Assembly: GCA_002082585.1 (NCBI GenBank)
Contig: CP020563.1
Coordinates: 3,466,001 to 3,530,000 of the forward strand
Direction of reading: 5' to 3'
Length of the DNA stretch: 64,000 nt
DNA from: Kitasatospora albolonga
Lineage (GTDB): Bacteria; Actinomycetota; Actinomycetes; Streptomycetales; Streptomycetaceae
The notes beneath the pieces are model-generated. The model did not search any database, had not been told where the DNA came from, and was given only the letters and a program-made list of their open reading frames with translations. The first letter of the stretch is position 1. Each line of letters opens with the position of its first letter. The position numbers and the translations under genes were made by a program. Shown here piece after piece: positions 8,898 to 18,813 of the stretch.

Positions 8898-9559
8898 CCG
8901 CCCACCCTCTTCCTTGCAGGTTGTTTGCGTCGAAGTACCGACACGGCGCGGCCAAAGTCGCACGCGATCCCGCGAGAGGAGAGCGACAGGCCGAATGAAA
9001 AGCTGCCTATTCGCTGGAATGGGTGACGTGCTGACCTAAATGCCCTATATGCGAACCGCCGAGCTTCACTCTCCATTACGGTTCATTTACCAGGAGTTGC
9101 TGAATCGAATTGCTGAATCTCGCCGCCGCACGCCGCCCTGCAGGGCATCGCCCCCACCCACGCGGCCTCGCCCCTCCACCTGCGCACCCGCCGCCAGGAC
9201 CGCACATCCCGCGGCGCGCGCACTCGCCACACCTCGGGGAACCAGCACCTGAACCGGACGGCCCCCGCACCCGTGAGACCTGGTGACCCCCTCCGCGCCG
9301 CACCGCAGAAGAAGCAGGACGGAACAGACAGGACAGACGGGTGGACGGACAGGACGGACAGGACAGAACGGCGGGGCGACTTTGCGCCACACGCCGTGAA
9401 CACGCGTCGTAAAGCCGCCCTGACCTGCGGAGCGGGATCATGCTTCCATACACGAAGACACAGGTCTAAACCAATTCCCGGCAGACACTTGTCACCCGGC
9501 CCCGCGCCTGATGAGCTATGCCCCGGGACACCACGGACACCCTGGGACTGGGAGAAGTC
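8898..9559. other. Divergent intergenic region between lipoprotein gene and acsA
   Basis: About 660 bases. The portion 9000-9110 is relatively AT-rich and probably holds promoters. A patch at 9316-9367 is built from repeated GGACAG/GGACGG words. A 70-codon frame at 9040 begins MPYMRTAELHSPLRFIYQEL, but it lacks a ribosome site and loses coding character after 25 codons, so it is not called. Confidence 0.45.
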
Positions 9560-11515
9560 GTGAGCAACGAGAGCCTGGCCAACCTGCTTCGGGAAGAGCG
9601 GAAGTTCGCTCCGCCTGCCGCTCTGGCCGCCAACGCCAACGTCACCGCAGCGGCGTACGAGCAGGCCGAGGCGGACCGGCTGGGCTTCTGGGCCGAGCAG
9701 GCCCGCCGCCTGACGTGGGCCACCGAGCCGACCGAGACCCTCGACTGGAGCAACCCGCCCTTCGCCAAGTGGTTCGCGGACGGCAGGCTGAACGTCGCGT
9801 ACAACTGCGTGGACCGGCACGTCGAGGCGGGCAACGGCGACCGGGTCGCCATCCACTTCGAGGGCGAGCCCGGCGACAGCCGCGCCATCACCTACGCGGA
9901 GCTGAAGGACGAGGTCTCCCGCGCCGCCAACGCCCTGACCGAGCTGGGCGTCGGCAAGGGCGACCGGGTCGCCGTCTACCTGCCGATGATCCCCGAGGCC
10001 GCCGTCGCGATGCTGGCCTGCGCCCGCATCGGCGCCACGCACTCGGTGGTCTTCGGCGGCTTCTCCGCCGACGCCATCGCCACCCGTATCCAGGACGCGG
10101 ACGCCAAGGTCGTCATCACGGCCGACGGCGGCTACCGCCGGGGCAAGCCCTCCGCGCTCAAGCCCGCGGTCGACGACGCCGTTTCCCGTATCGAGAGCGT
10201 CGAGCACGTCCTCGTGGTCCGCCGCACCGGCGAGGACACCGCCTGGACCGAGGGCCGCGACGTCTGGTGGCACGAGATCACCGGCCGCCAGTCCGCCGAG
10301 CACACCCCCGAGGCGTTCGAGGCGGAGCAGCCGCTCTTCATCCTCTACACCTCGGGCACGACGGGTAAGCCGAAGGGCATCCTGCACACCTCCGGCGGCT
10401 ACCTCACCCAGGCCGCGTACACGCACCACGCGGTCTTCGACCTCAAGCCGGAGACCGATGTCTACTGGTGCACCGCCGACGTCGGCTGGGTGACCGGCCA
10501 CTCGTACATCGTGTACGGGCCGCTGGCCAACGGCGCGACCCAGGTCATGTACGAGGGCACGCCCGACACCCCGCACCAGGGCCGCTTCTGGGAGATCGTG
10601 CAGAAGTACGGCGTCACGATCCTCTACACCGCGCCCACCGCGATCCGGACGTTCATGAAGTGGGGCGACGACATCCCCGCGAAGTTCGACCTGAGCAGCC
10701 TCCGGGTCCTCGGTTCGGTCGGTGAGCCGATCAACCCCGAGGCGTGGATGTGGTACCGGAAGCACATCGGCGCCGACACGTGCCCGATCGTGGACACCTG
10801 GTGGCAGACCGAGACCGGCGCGATGATGATCTCGCCGCTGCCGGGCGTCACCGCGACCAAGCCGGGCTCCGCCCAGCGCGCGCTGCCCGGGATCGCGGCC
10901 ACCGTCGTGGACGACGAGGCCAACGAGGTGCCGGACGGCGGGGGCGGCTATCTGGTCCTCACCGAGCCGTGGCCCTCCATGCTCCGCACCATCTGGGGCG
11001 ACGACCAGCGGTTCCTCGACACCTACTGGTCGCGCTTCGAGGGCAAGTACTTCGCGGGCGACGGCGCCAAGAAGGACGAGGACGGCGATGTCTGGCTGCT
11101 CGGCCGGGTCGACGACGTCATGCTCGTGTCGGGCCACAACATCTCGACCACCGAGGTCGAATCCGCCCTCGTCTCCCACCCGTCGGTCGCCGAGGCGGCC
11201 GTGGTCGGCGCGGCCGACGAGACGACGGGCCAGGCCATCGTCGCGTTCGTGATCCTGCGCGGCAGCGCGACCGCCTCCGACGAGCTGGTCGCGGAGCTGC
11301 GCAACCACGTCGGCGCGACGCTCGGCCCGATCGCGAAACCCAAGCGGGTCCTGCCGGTGGCCGAGCTGCCGAAGACCCGGTCCGGCAAGATCATGCGCCG
11401 CCTGCTGCGTGATGTCGCCGAGAACCGCGAGCTGGGCGACGTCACCACGCTCACCGACTCCTCGGTGATGGACCTGATCACCACTCAGCTGCCGTCCGCA
11501 CCGTCGGAGGACTGA
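9560..11515 (+). CDS. acsA: Acetyl-CoA synthetase
   Basis: A 651-residue AMP-forming acetate:CoA ligase of the ANL superfamily, activating acetate to acetyl-AMP and then acetyl-CoA in the cytoplasm. Visible motifs: [11 protein letters not shown] (P-loop A3), DTWWQTETG (A5) and [13 protein letters not shown] (A7). The C-terminal [11 protein letters not shown] carries the catalytic lysine that protein acetyltransferases usually modify. The GTG at 9560 has GGGAGAAG 5 bases upstream and gives the family's usual N-terminus; the frame opens 14 codons earlier. Length matches bacterial Acs. Confidence 0.96.
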   Translation: MSNESLANLLREERKFAPPAALAANANVTAAAYEQAEADRLGFWAEQARRLTWATEPTETLDWSNPPFAKWFADGRLNVAYNCVDRHVEAGNGDRVAIHFEGEPGDSRAITYAELKDEVSRAANALTELGVGKGDRVAVYLPMIPEAAVAMLACARIGATHSVVFGGFSADAIATRIQDADAKVVITADGGYRRGKPSALKPAVDDAVSRIESVEHVLVVRRTGEDTAWTEGRDVWWHEITGRQSAEHTPEAFEAEQPLFILYTSGTTGKPKGILHTSGGYLTQAAYTHHAVFDLKPETDVYWCTADVGWVTGHSYIVYGPLANGATQVMYEGTPDTPHQGRFWEIVQKYGVTILYTAPTAIRTFMKWGDDIPAKFDLSSLRVLGSVGEPINPEAWMWYRKHIGADTCPIVDTWWQTETGAMMISPLPGVTATKPGSAQRALPGIAATVVDDEANEVPDGGGGYLVLTEPWPSMLRTIWGDDQRFLDTYWSRFEGKYFAGDGAKKDEDGDVWLLGRVDDVMLVSGHNISTTEVESALVSHPSVAEAAVVGAADETTGQAIVAFVILRGSATASDELVAELRNHVGATLGPIAKPKRVLPVAELPKTRSGKIMRRLLRDVAENRELGDVTTLTDSSVMDLITTQLPSAPSED

Positions 11516-11744
11516 CGGGACGACCGAGAACGAAGAAGACCTTCTTGTACGGCTCCGATGGGCATCCGGCGACGCGCCGGGTGCCCGTCGTGGCTCCCGT
11601 ACAGTGAAGGACGTGCCGCACGTGACGTCGTAGCGGCACGACACCGCCGTAGTCGCGAAAATCTTCACAGGGGCGCCGGGAAGTCTGGTCGGCACGGTCA
11701 TCAGCCATGGCATCATGCCGTTCCCCACCCGGAGGTTCCCCCTC

Positions 11745-13199
11745 GTGGCCCCGCCCACCCCTGCCTCGCCCACGCCTTCCTCGCCCCGCCCTGCCCCGCC
11801 CACGCCCGACCCGGAGGCCCCGCCCCGCCGTACCCTGCTCGGCCGCCTCCCCCTCCCCGAGCGCACCTACCTGGCGGACGCGCTCCGCACCGAGACCGTC
11901 GGCGGGCTGATCCTGCTGGCCGCCGCCGTCACCGCCCTGGTCTGGGCGAACAGCTTCGACGGCTCGTACGCGGACGTCAGCGGCTTCCACTTCGGCCCCG
12001 CCGCCCTCGGGCTGGACCTCTCCGTGGCGCACTGGGCGGCGGACGGGCTCCTCGCGGTCTTCTTCTTCGTCGTGGGCGCCGAGCTCAAGCGGGAGCTGGT
12101 CGCGGGCCAGCTCCGCGATCCGAAGGCGGCCGCCCTCCCGATCGTGGCGGCCCTGTGCGGTATGGCGGTGCCCGCGCTCGTCTACACGCTCACCAACGTG
12201 GTGGGCGGCGGCTCGCTGTCGGGCTGGGCCGTTCCCACCGCCACCGACATCGCCTTCGCGCTCGCCGTCCTCGCGGTGATCGGCACCTCGCTGCCCTCCG
12301 CGCTGCGGGCCTTCCTGCTCACGCTCGCCGTCGTCGACGACCTCTTCGCCATCCTGATCATCGCGGTGTTCTTCACCGAGGACCTCGACTTCCTGGCGCT
12401 CGGCGGAGCCGCCCTCGGCCTGCTGCTCTTCCACCTCCTGCTCCGCTTCGAGGTCCGGGGCTGGTACGTCTACGTACCGCTCGCGCTGGTCATCTGGGGC
12501 CTGATGTACAACAGCGGCGTCCACGCCACCATCGCCGGGGTCGCCATGGGGCTGATGCTGCGCTGCACCCGGCGCGAGGGCGAGGCGCACTCCCCCGGCG
12601 AGCACATCGAGCACCTGGTCCGCCCGCTGTCGGCCGGGGTGGCCGTACCGCTGTTCGCGCTCTTCTCCGCCGGGGTCTCCCTGAAGGGCGACGCGCTGGC
12701 CGGTGTGTTCACCCGGCCCGAGACCCTCGGGGTGGTCCTCGGGCTCGTCGTCGGCAAGACCGTCGGCATCTTCGGCGGTACGTACCTCACCGCCCGCTTC
12801 ACCAAGGCGGAGCTGAACAAGGATCTGGCCTGGGCGGACGTCTTCGCGGTCGCCTCGCTCGCCGGGATCGGGTTCACCGTGTCGCTGCTCATCGGCGAGC
12901 TGTCCTTCGCGGGCGACGCGGGCATGGTCAACGAGATCAAGGCCGCCGTCCTGCTCGGCTCCCTGATCGCCGCCGTGCTCGCCTGTGTCCTGCTCAGGCT
13001 GCGGGTCCGCAGATACCGCGAGCTGTACGAGGCCGAGGAACTGGACGAGGACGGCTCCGGGGTGCCCGACGTCTATGAACAGGACGATCCGGGGTACCAC
13101 CAGCGGATGGCCGCGATCCACGAGGAGAAGGCGGCCGAGCACCGCCGTCGCGCCCAACAGGCGGGGGCAACGGGCAATGAGCCGGACAGTCCGGCATGA
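11745..13199 (+). CDS. nhaA: Na+/H+ antiporter NhaA
   Basis: A 484-residue sodium/proton antiporter with about 11-12 hydrophobic segments. Diagnostic stretches include FFFVVGAELKRELV, the unwound-helix region VPTATDIAFAL, and TLAVVDDLFAI carrying the Asp-Asp ion-binding pair. I prefer the GTG at 11745 with GGAGG nine bases upstream; an in-frame ATG at 11715 lacks a good ribosome site. The N-terminus is a Pro-rich tail of about 30 residues and the C-terminus a charged cytoplasmic tail. It is followed 40 bases later by the holin-like gene, forming a probable three-gene operon with the epoxide hydrolase. Confidence 0.94.
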   Translation: MAPPTPASPTPSSPRPAPPTPDPEAPPRRTLLGRLPLPERTYLADALRTETVGGLILLAAAVTALVWANSFDGSYADVSGFHFGPAALGLDLSVAHWAADGLLAVFFFVVGAELKRELVAGQLRDPKAAALPIVAALCGMAVPALVYTLTNVVGGGSLSGWAVPTATDIAFALAVLAVIGTSLPSALRAFLLTLAVVDDLFAILIIAVFFTEDLDFLALGGAALGLLLFHLLLRFEVRGWYVYVPLALVIWGLMYNSGVHATIAGVAMGLMLRCTRREGEAHSPGEHIEHLVRPLSAGVAVPLFALFSAGVSLKGDALAGVFTRPETLGVVLGLVVGKTVGIFGGTYLTARFTKAELNKDLAWADVFAVASLAGIGFTVSLLIGELSFAGDAGMVNEIKAAVLLGSLIAAVLACVLLRLRVRRYRELYEAEELDEDGSGVPDVYEQDDPGYHQRMAAIHEEKAAEHRRRAQQAGATGNEPDSPA

Positions 13200-13239
13200 T
13201 CTGACATCGGATGTGTCGAAGACGGAGAGGGAGTCAGGG

Positions 13240-13773
13240 ATGAGCGACCCCGGCAACTACGTGGGCAGCGCGGACCGCAGCATCGGGCAGCTGGTCGCCG
13301 CGGCGACGGCCGAGATGTCCGCGCTGGTGCACGACGAGATCGCCCTGGCGAAGGCGGAGGTGCGCCAGGACGTCAAGCGCGGGGCGATCGGCAGCGCGGC
13401 GTTCATCGCAGCGGGCGTGCTGCTTCTCTTCACGATGCCGATGCTGAGCTTCGCGGCGGCGTACGGCATCCACAACCTGGGCCTGGGCCTGGCCTGGTCG
13501 TTTCTGATCGTGGCGGGCGCCTTCATCCTGCTGGCCGCCCTGATCGGCTTCATCGGGCTGCGGAAGTTCAAGAAGATCAAGCCGCCGGAGAAGTCCATCG
13601 CCTCCGCCAAGCAGACCGCCGCCGTCCTCCAGAACGCGAAGCCTCACCCCCGCCCGGCCATCGAGGCCGAGGCGATCCTCAAGCGTTCCGGCTCCAGCCT
13701 CGCGGCGGGCAGGGGCGTCGAGAGCCTGCCGGGCGGAGACAAGGCCGGCTCTGTGGCACGCTCGTCCACATGA
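13240..13773 (+). CDS. Phage holin superfamily-like (Actinobacterial holin-X) membrane protein
   Basis: A 177-residue protein. An amphipathic N-terminal segment (LVHDEIALAKAEVRQDVKRGAIG) is followed by two transmembrane helices separated by a short loop, then a basic cytoplasmic tail. This is the Actinobacterial putative holin-X/phage-holin-III layout. The name reflects topology only and no lytic role is implied. The ATG at 13240 has GGAGAGGGA upstream. The stop overlaps the next start as ATGA, so it is coupled to the hydrolase. Confidence 0.85.
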   Translation: MSDPGNYVGSADRSIGQLVAAATAEMSALVHDEIALAKAEVRQDVKRGAIGSAAFIAAGVLLLFTMPMLSFAAAYGIHNLGLGLAWSFLIVAGAFILLAALIGFIGLRKFKKIKPPEKSIASAKQTAAVLQNAKPHPRPAIEAEAILKRSGSSLAAGRGVESLPGGDKAGSVARSST

Positions 13774-14747
13774 CGGTTCCCGATTCCAGCGCATCCGGCC
13801 CGGCGGGCCCGTGGACGAGCCCGGCCGGTACCGGGGGCCCCGTACGGCTCGACGGCCCCTGGACCCACCGGGACGTGGCCGCCAACGGTGCGCGGTTCCA
13901 CATCGCCGAGATGGGCGAGGGGCCGCTGGTGCTCCTCCTGCACGGCTTCCCGCAGTTCTGGTGGACCTGGCGCCACCAGCTGCCCGCGCTCGCCGAGGCG
14001 GGGTTCCGGGCCGTCGCGATGGACCTGCGCGGGGTGGGGGGCAGCGACCGCACCCCGCGCGGTTACGACCCCGCCAACCTGGCGCTCGACGTCACCGGGG
14101 TGATCCGCTCCCTCGGTGAGCCGGACGCGGCCCTGGTCGGCCACGATCTGGGCGGCTACCTCGCCTGGACCGCCGCCGTGATGCGGCCCAAGCTGGTGCG
14201 CCGGCTCGTCGTCTCCTCCATGCCACACCCGCGCCGCTGGCGCTCCTCGATGCTGTCCGACGTCGCCCAGACGCGGGCGGGCTCGTACATCTGGGGCTTC
14301 CAGCGGCCCTGGCTGCCGGAGCGTCAGCTCGTCGCGGACGACGCCGCGCTGGTGGGGCGGCTGATCCAGGACTGGGCGGGCCCCCGGACCCCGGACTTCC
14401 CCGACGAGGAGACCCTGGCCGTCTACCGGCGGGCCATGAGCATCCCCTCGACCGCCCACTGCTCGATCGAGCCGTACCGCTGGATGGTCCGGTCGTTGGC
14501 GCGTCCCGACGGGGTCCAGTTCAACCGGCGGATGAAGCGGCCGGTGCGGGTACCCACCCTGCATCTGCACGGATCGCTCGATCCGGCGGTCCGGACCCGG
14601 AGTTCGGCGGGGTCGGGCGAGTACGTCGAGGCGCCCTACCGGTGGCGACTTTTCGACGGTGTCGGTCACTTCCCCCACGAGGAGGATTCGATCGGCTTCT
14701 CCACCGAACTCATCAACTGGCTCAAGGACCCCGAGCCCGACCGGTAG
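13770..14747 (+). CDS. Alpha/beta hydrolase, epoxide hydrolase-like
   Basis: A 325-residue alpha/beta-fold hydrolase. HGFP at residues 58-61 forms the oxyanion-hole motif. GHDLGG places Asp126 as nucleophile, an Asp rather than Ser, which marks the epoxide hydrolase/haloalkane dehalogenase branch. The catalytic His is in GVGHFPHEE near the C-terminus. The ATG start overlaps the holin-like stop as ATGA. Substrate is unknown. Confidence 0.88.
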   Translation: MTVPDSSASGPAGPWTSPAGTGGPVRLDGPWTHRDVAANGARFHIAEMGEGPLVLLLHGFPQFWWTWRHQLPALAEAGFRAVAMDLRGVGGSDRTPRGYDPANLALDVTGVIRSLGEPDAALVGHDLGGYLAWTAAVMRPKLVRRLVVSSMPHPRRWRSSMLSDVAQTRAGSYIWGFQRPWLPERQLVADDAALVGRLIQDWAGPRTPDFPDEETLAVYRRAMSIPSTAHCSIEPYRWMVRSLARPDGVQFNRRMKRPVRVPTLHLHGSLDPAVRTRSSAGSGEYVEAPYRWRLFDGVGHFPHEEDSIGFSTELINWLKDPEPDR

Positions 14748-14803
14748 CCGCGCACCCCCCGAGGGAACAGCTGTCCGACGAACGGCCACTTGCCTGCCGC
14801 ATA

Positions 14804-14815
14804 AGCCAATTGGCT
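14804..14815. promoter_or_regulatory. 12-bp perfect palindrome upstream of small ORF
   Basis: AGCCAATTGGCT is a perfect dyad about 48 bases before the ATG at 14863, in an otherwise unstructured gap. It may be an operator; the binding protein is unknown. Confidence 0.3.
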
Positions 14816-14862
14816 GACTCGCGCACGATTACCGACCTTGGGTCACGGGCAGACGTCGGGGT

Positions 14863-15096
14863 ATGGGCTGGACGCACGACTTCACTGACGAAGCACGCAA
14901 CCGCCGCTCCACCGCGTCAGCGGGTGCGAGCACTCATGAGGGGGGCGGCCCCCTGGGCCGGGTGCACGATGTGCAGGACCTTCATCCTCAGCGGCCCGGG
15001 ACCCACCGTCCCGGTCCGCACCGGCTCGGGATCTCGCGCATCCTCCGCCGTCGGGCCCGCTGGGTCTCGGCGCGGCTGCGCCACCCCCGTAGCTGA
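14863..15096 (+). CDS. Small basic hypothetical protein
   Basis: A 77-codon frame (MGWTHDFTDEARNRR) rich in Arg, His and Pro, with about 80 percent G/C at third positions. It ends 17 bases before a strong terminator hairpin, supporting a real transcript. No domain or membrane segment is recognised. The ribosome site is weak (GTCGGGGT). It may be a Streptomyces-specific small protein; the Arg/His-rich composition could also arise from non-coding high-GC DNA. Confidence 0.5.
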   Translation: MGWTHDFTDEARNRRSTASAGASTHEGGGPLGRVHDVQDLHPQRPGTHRPGPHRLGISRILRRRARWVSARLRHPRS

Positions 15097-15112
15097 TCAC
15101 TCCTGACACCCC

Positions 15113-15149
15113 GCCCCCGCCGGTCCGCGCACAACGGACCGACGGGGGC
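15113..15149. terminator. Bidirectional terminator hairpin
   Basis: A 15-bp stem with one mismatch, GCCCCCGCCGGTCCG at 15113-15127 pairing with 15135-15149 around a 7-base loop. It lies between the small plus-strand ORF and the convergent MarP gene. Confidence 0.78.
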
Positions 15150-15196
15150 CTTCAGTCACCCATGACAGGCTTCGCCTGCCTGGCCGCCCGCACGGC

Positions 15197-16402
15197 TCAG
15201 AGGGCGCAGCCCTGGCTGTCGACCTGCTGGTTGGCCGTGCGGCCGATCTCGATGTCCTCGCGGATCTCGTCGGCCGTCAGCGCGTAACCGGTGTCCGCGT
15301 CGTCGAGCGACTTGGCGAAGACCACCCCGTACACCTTGCCGTCCGGAGTGAGCAGCGGGCCGCCCGAGTTGCCCTGGCGCACGGTCGCGTAGAGGGAGTA
15401 GACATCGCGGCGGACGGTGCCCCGCTGGTAGATGTCGGGGCCGTTGGCGTCGATACGGGCGCGGACGCGGGCGGAGCGCACGTCGTACGCGCCGTTCTCC
15501 GGGAAGCCCGCGACGATCGCGCTGTCGCCGCTCTCCGCGTCGTCGTCCGCGCCGGTGAACTCCAGGGGGGTGGCCCTGAGGTCGGGCACGTCCAGGACCG
15601 CGATGTCGCGCTGCCAGTCGTACAGGACCACCTTCGCGTCGTAGAGCCGCCCCTCGCCGCCGATCTGCACGGTGGGCTCCTCGACGCCGCCGACGACATG
15701 GGCGTTGGTCATCACGCGGCGCTCGGCGAAGACGAAGCCGGTGCCTTCGAGGACCTTGCCGCAGCTCGGGGCCGTACCCACGACCTTGACGATCGACTTC
15801 TTGGCGCGCGCGGCGACCGGACTGCCCACCAGTGCCGGGTCCGGGGCCCTGACCTCGGTGATCGGCTCGTTGGCGAAGGGGCTGAAGACCTGCGGGAAGC
15901 CGTTCTGCGCCAGGACGGAGGTGAAGTCCTTGAACCAGTTGGGCGCCTGCTGGGGCATCACCCGGCTGACCCCGAGCAGCACCGAGGAGTTGCGGGCCTG
16001 CTTGCTGATGGGCGGCAGCGTGGTGTTGGCCAGCAGCAGCCCGATCAGCCAGGCCACCAGCAGCATCGCCACGACGTTGACCAGGGCGCCGCCGGTGGCG
16101 TCCAGGGCGCGCACGGGCGACCACGTGATGTACCGGCGCAGTCTGTTGCCCAGGTGGGTGGTGAATGCCTGGCCGACGGAGGCGCAGACGATCACGATGA
16201 CGACCGCGACGATGGCGGTCGTGGTGGAGACCTCGGACCCGTCGGTCACCCGGTCCCAGATGATCGGGAGCAGGTAGACGGCGACGAGGCCGCCGCCCAG
16301 GAAGCCGATCACCGACAGGATGCCGACGACAAAACCCTGGCGGTAGCCGATGACCGCGAACCAGACGGCGGCGAGCAGCAGCAGGATGTCGAGCACGTTC
16401 AC
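15197..16402 (-). CDS. MarP-family membrane-anchored serine protease
   Basis: A 401-residue protease. Four transmembrane helices in residues 1-130 form a CvpA-like domain, followed by an extracytoplasmic chymotrypsin-like domain. The triad is His235 (MTNAHVVG), Asp266 (QRDIAVLD) and Ser346 (RQGNSGGP). Cys214 and Cys399 match the disulfide pair known from mycobacterial Rv3671c (MarP), which is needed for acid and oxidative stress resistance. The two proteins have nearly the same spacing. Here it probably acts in cell-envelope stress. It is followed 88 bases upstream by the Nudix gene on the same strand. Confidence 0.93.
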   Translation of the reverse strand: MNVLDILLLLAAVWFAVIGYRQGFVVGILSVIGFLGGGLVAVYLLPIIWDRVTDGSEVSTTTAIVAVVIVIVCASVGQAFTTHLGNRLRRYITWSPVRALDATGGALVNVVAMLLVAWLIGLLLANTTLPPISKQARNSSVLLGVSRVMPQQAPNWFKDFTSVLAQNGFPQVFSPFANEPITEVRAPDPALVGSPVAARAKKSIVKVVGTAPSCGKVLEGTGFVFAERRVMTNAHVVGGVEEPTVQIGGEGRLYDAKVVLYDWQRDIAVLDVPDLRATPLEFTGADDDAESGDSAIVAGFPENGAYDVRSARVRARIDANGPDIYQRGTVRRDVYSLYATVRQGNSGGPLLTPDGKVYGVVFAKSLDDADTGYALTADEIREDIEIGRTANQQVDSQGCAL

Positions 16403-16490
16403 CGTCTATAGCCTCGCAGTTTCGTCACCTGCCCGTCGGTGGTGACGGGGTCCGGGCCGGGCCCGGAACAGCGCAGCAGCAGCCAGCGTG

Positions 16491-17318
16491 TCATGCGCGC
16501 CAGTCGAGCGGCACCTGTCTGGCCCGGTCCCACGGGCGTTCCCAGCCCGCGTAGTGCAGGATGCGGTCGATCACTCCGGCCGTGAATCCCCAGACCAGGG
16601 CCGATTCGACCAGGAACGCGGGGCCGCTGTGCCCGCTCGGATGGACGGCCATGGCCCGGTTGGCCGGGTCCGTGAGATCCGCCACGGGAACGGTGAAGAC
16701 CCGGGCCGTCTCGGCCGGATCGACCACCCCGACCGGGCTGGGCGCCCGCCACCAGCCGAGGACGGGCGTCACGACGAAGCTGCTGACCGGGATGTACAGC
16801 CGGGGCAGTACGCCGAAGAGCTGGACGCCCCGGGGATCGAGGCCGGTCTCCTCCTCGGCCTCGCGCAGCGCGGCCCGCAGCGGCCCGGTGGTGGCCTGGT
16901 CGCCGTCCTCGGGGTCGAGGGAGCCGCCGGGGAAGGAGGGCTGTCCGGCGTGCGAGCGCAGGGTGCCGGAGCGCTCCATGAGCAGCAGCTCGGGACCGCG
17001 CGCCCCCTCCCCGAAGAGGACCAGGACGGCGGACTGCCTGCCCGCTCCGCTCTCGGGCGGCAGGAAGCGGCTGAGCTGCTGCGGGCGGACGCTGCGGGCG
17101 GCCCGGGCCACGGGGTCGAGCCAGGCGGGCAGGCCGTCGGTGGTGACGTCGATCGCGCCGGGGGCGGCTGCCGCGCGGGCATCGGCGGGGATGTCCGCGC
17201 GGACATCCGCGTGGGTGTCGCGGACATCCGCGTGGGTGTCCGGTGTCCCCGTGTGCGGGTGTGGACCGGTGTGCGGATGTGTATCCGTGTGCTGTGTATC
17301 CGTGTGCGTGTGCGTCAT
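16491..17318 (-). CDS. Nudix hydrolase, CoA pyrophosphatase-like, with His/Thr-rich N-terminus
   Basis: A 275-residue protein. The Nudix box spans the segment from FPGGSLDPEDGD through REAEEETGL, with the Gly, the REXXEE core and upstream SHAGQPSFPGG, as in the NudL/YeaB CoA-diphosphatase family. The first 50 residues are an unusual low-complexity tail of HT, HTD and DTHADVR repeats before the domain begins near residue 55. The ATG at 17318 has GAGGGGGG upstream. It likely cleaves CoA or acyl-CoA; substrate is inferred from family. Confidence 0.87.
   Translation of the reverse strand: MTHTHTDTQHTDTHPHTGPHPHTGTPDTHADVRDTHADVRADIPADARAAAAPGAIDVTTDGLPAWLDPVARAARSVRPQQLSRFLPPESGAGRQSAVLVLFGEGARGPELLLMERSGTLRSHAGQPSFPGGSLDPEDGDQATTGPLRAALREAEEETGLDPRGVQLFGVLPRLYIPVSSFVVTPVLGWWRAPSPVGVVDPAETARVFTVPVADLTDPANRAMAVHPSGHSGPAFLVESALVWGFTAGVIDRILHYAGWERPWDRARQVPLDWRA
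17200..17241. repeat. 21-bp tandem repeat inside Nudix gene
   Basis: Two consecutive copies of a 21-base unit at 17200-17220 and 17221-17241 differ only at the last base. They encode DTHADVR twice. The adjoining 17255-17315 is a looser GTGTGCGG/GTATCC repeat. Such repeats are prone to slippage, so the tail length may vary between strains. Confidence 0.8.
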
Positions 17319-17469
17319 CGGCACCCCCCTCGTTCCCCTTGTTTCACAACGCCTGTCGTCGGCCATTTCGTTCCGAGCCATTTCGTCGTTCGTCCGGAGG
17401 ATCGCCCGGAGTGCCGTCCGGAAGTCCGTCCGGAGCGCCGTCCGGAGGGTGCCCGATGCGGCGGTTCCC

Positions 17470-18456
17470 TCATACGGCTCCCAGCGCGGGAGCGGGCTTG
17501 CCCGGGAAGTCGGGGGGCGGGCTGAGCCGCTGGCCCGGGTAGCCGCCCATCTCGTACTTCAGGAGCTTCCGGGCCTTCTCGGGGTCGGTCTCCCCCTCAC
17601 CGTACGAAGGGCAGAGCGGCGCGATGGGGCAGGCGCCGCAGGCCGGTTTCCGGGAGTGGCAGATCCGGCGGCCGTGGAAGATCACGCGGTGCGAGAGCAT
17701 CGTCCACTCGCTCTTGGGGAAGATGTCGGCGATCACCGCCTCGACCTTCACCGGGTCCTCCTCGTCCGTCCACTTCCAGCGCCGGACCAGTCGGCCGAAG
17801 TGCGTGTCGACAGTGATCCCCGGTACGCCGAACGCATTGCCCAGCACGACATTGGCGGTCTTGCGGCCGACGCCGGGCAGTTTGACCAGGTCCTCCAGAC
17901 GGCCGGGGACCTCGCCGCCGAAGTCGTCCCTCAGGGCGGCGGAGAGGCCGAGGAGGGACTTCGTCTTGGCCCGGAAGAAGCCGGTCGGCCGGATCAGCTC
18001 CTCCATCTCCTCCGGGACGGCCGCCGCCATGTCCTCGGGCGTCGGGTAGGCGGCGAAGAGCGCGGGGGTGGTCTGGTTGACCCTCAGGTCGGTGGTCTGG
18101 GCGGAGAGGACCGTGGCGACGAGCAGCTCGAAGGGGTTGCGGAAGTCCAGCTCGGGGTGGGCGTACGGATAGACCTCGGCGAGCTCCCGGTTGATCCGGC
18201 GGGCGCGGCGGACCAGCGCGAGGTGCGACTCGCCCTTGGGGATCTTGGGCGCCTTGAGGTCCTTGGGCGCCTTGGGGGCCCTGGGGGCTTTCGAGGCCGC
18301 GGGGACCTTGGCGTCCTTAGTGCCCTTGGTGCCCTTGGTGACCGCAGGGGCCTTCGAGGCCGCAGGCGCCTTCGGAGCGCCGGGTGCCTTGGCTGTCCTG
18401 GCCGACCTGGGCTCCCTGGACGCCCTGGGTTTCGTTCCGGACTCTGACGATGTCAC
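17470..18456 (-). CDS. nth: Endonuclease III with Lys/Ala/Pro-rich N-terminal extension
   Basis: A 328-residue bifunctional DNA glycosylase/AP lyase for oxidised pyrimidines in base excision repair. Residues 1-75 form a disordered extension of KAP/KAPKAP repeats. The enzyme domain follows, with the helix-hairpin-helix [13 protein letters not shown] (catalytic Lys), VDTHFGR (catalytic Asp) and a 4Fe-4S loop C-x6-C-x2-C-x5-C. The basic tail may add DNA affinity. It is divergent from crp across 357 bases. Confidence 0.93.
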   Translation of the reverse strand: MTSSESGTKPRASREPRSARTAKAPGAPKAPAASKAPAVTKGTKGTKDAKVPAASKAPRAPKAPKDLKAPKIPKGESHLALVRRARRINRELAEVYPYAHPELDFRNPFELLVATVLSAQTTDLRVNQTTPALFAAYPTPEDMAAAVPEEMEELIRPTGFFRAKTKSLLGLSAALRDDFGGEVPGRLEDLVKLPGVGRKTANVVLGNAFGVPGITVDTHFGRLVRRWKWTDEEDPVKVEAVIADIFPKSEWTMLSHRVIFHGRRICHSRKPACGACPIAPLCPSYGEGETDPEKARKLLKYEMGGYPGQRLSPPPDFPGKPAPALGAV

Positions 18457-18813
18457 TGCGGACCTCCTGGCCGACTTCCGGTTCCGGACCGGCCTCCCCG
18501 GCCCTCCGGGGGAGAGCCATTTGCGGCACTCTCCGGGCGAACCGGGGAGTGTTCGCCCACAGCGGAATCGCGCTTCCCCGACACTCCATCAGCCCCCTCG
18601 GCCCGTGTACTCCCCGGCATTCTGGACACCCGGCCAGCCTAGAGCCCGCCACTGACAACCGCCCCGGTCACCGCGTATCCACCCCCGATCGGCCCCCTGC
18701 CGTAGGGAGCGGCACGCCCGTGCGTCAAACTGGTTTGTGATTGATCGCACTGTTTTACCGTCCGGCATGATGGGGACCACGGTTCCCTGAACAGGCCGAC
18801 AAGGAGAGAACTC
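18457..18813. other. Divergent intergenic region between nth and crp
   Basis: About 357 bases hold both promoters. A Crp-box-like dyad at 18736-18751 precedes crp by about 63 bases. AAGGAGAG lies just before the crp GTG. No other gene is seen. Confidence 0.5.
18736..18751. promoter_or_regulatory. Candidate Crp operator upstream of crp
   Basis: TGTGATTGATCGCACT resembles TGTGA-N6-TCACA, with the left half perfect and CAC kept on the right. It also has the GTG-N8-CAC symmetry of actinobacterial Crp/Fnr sites. It lies about 63 bases upstream of the crp start, suggesting autoregulation. This is an inference from pattern only. Confidence 0.45.

Noticed and set aside
9040..9252. 70-codon frame beginning MPYMRTAELHSPLRF
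   Set aside because: No ribosome site, and coding character lost after about 25 codons.
9083..11866. 927-codon minus-strand frame
   Set aside because: Antisense to acsA, which has clear motifs.
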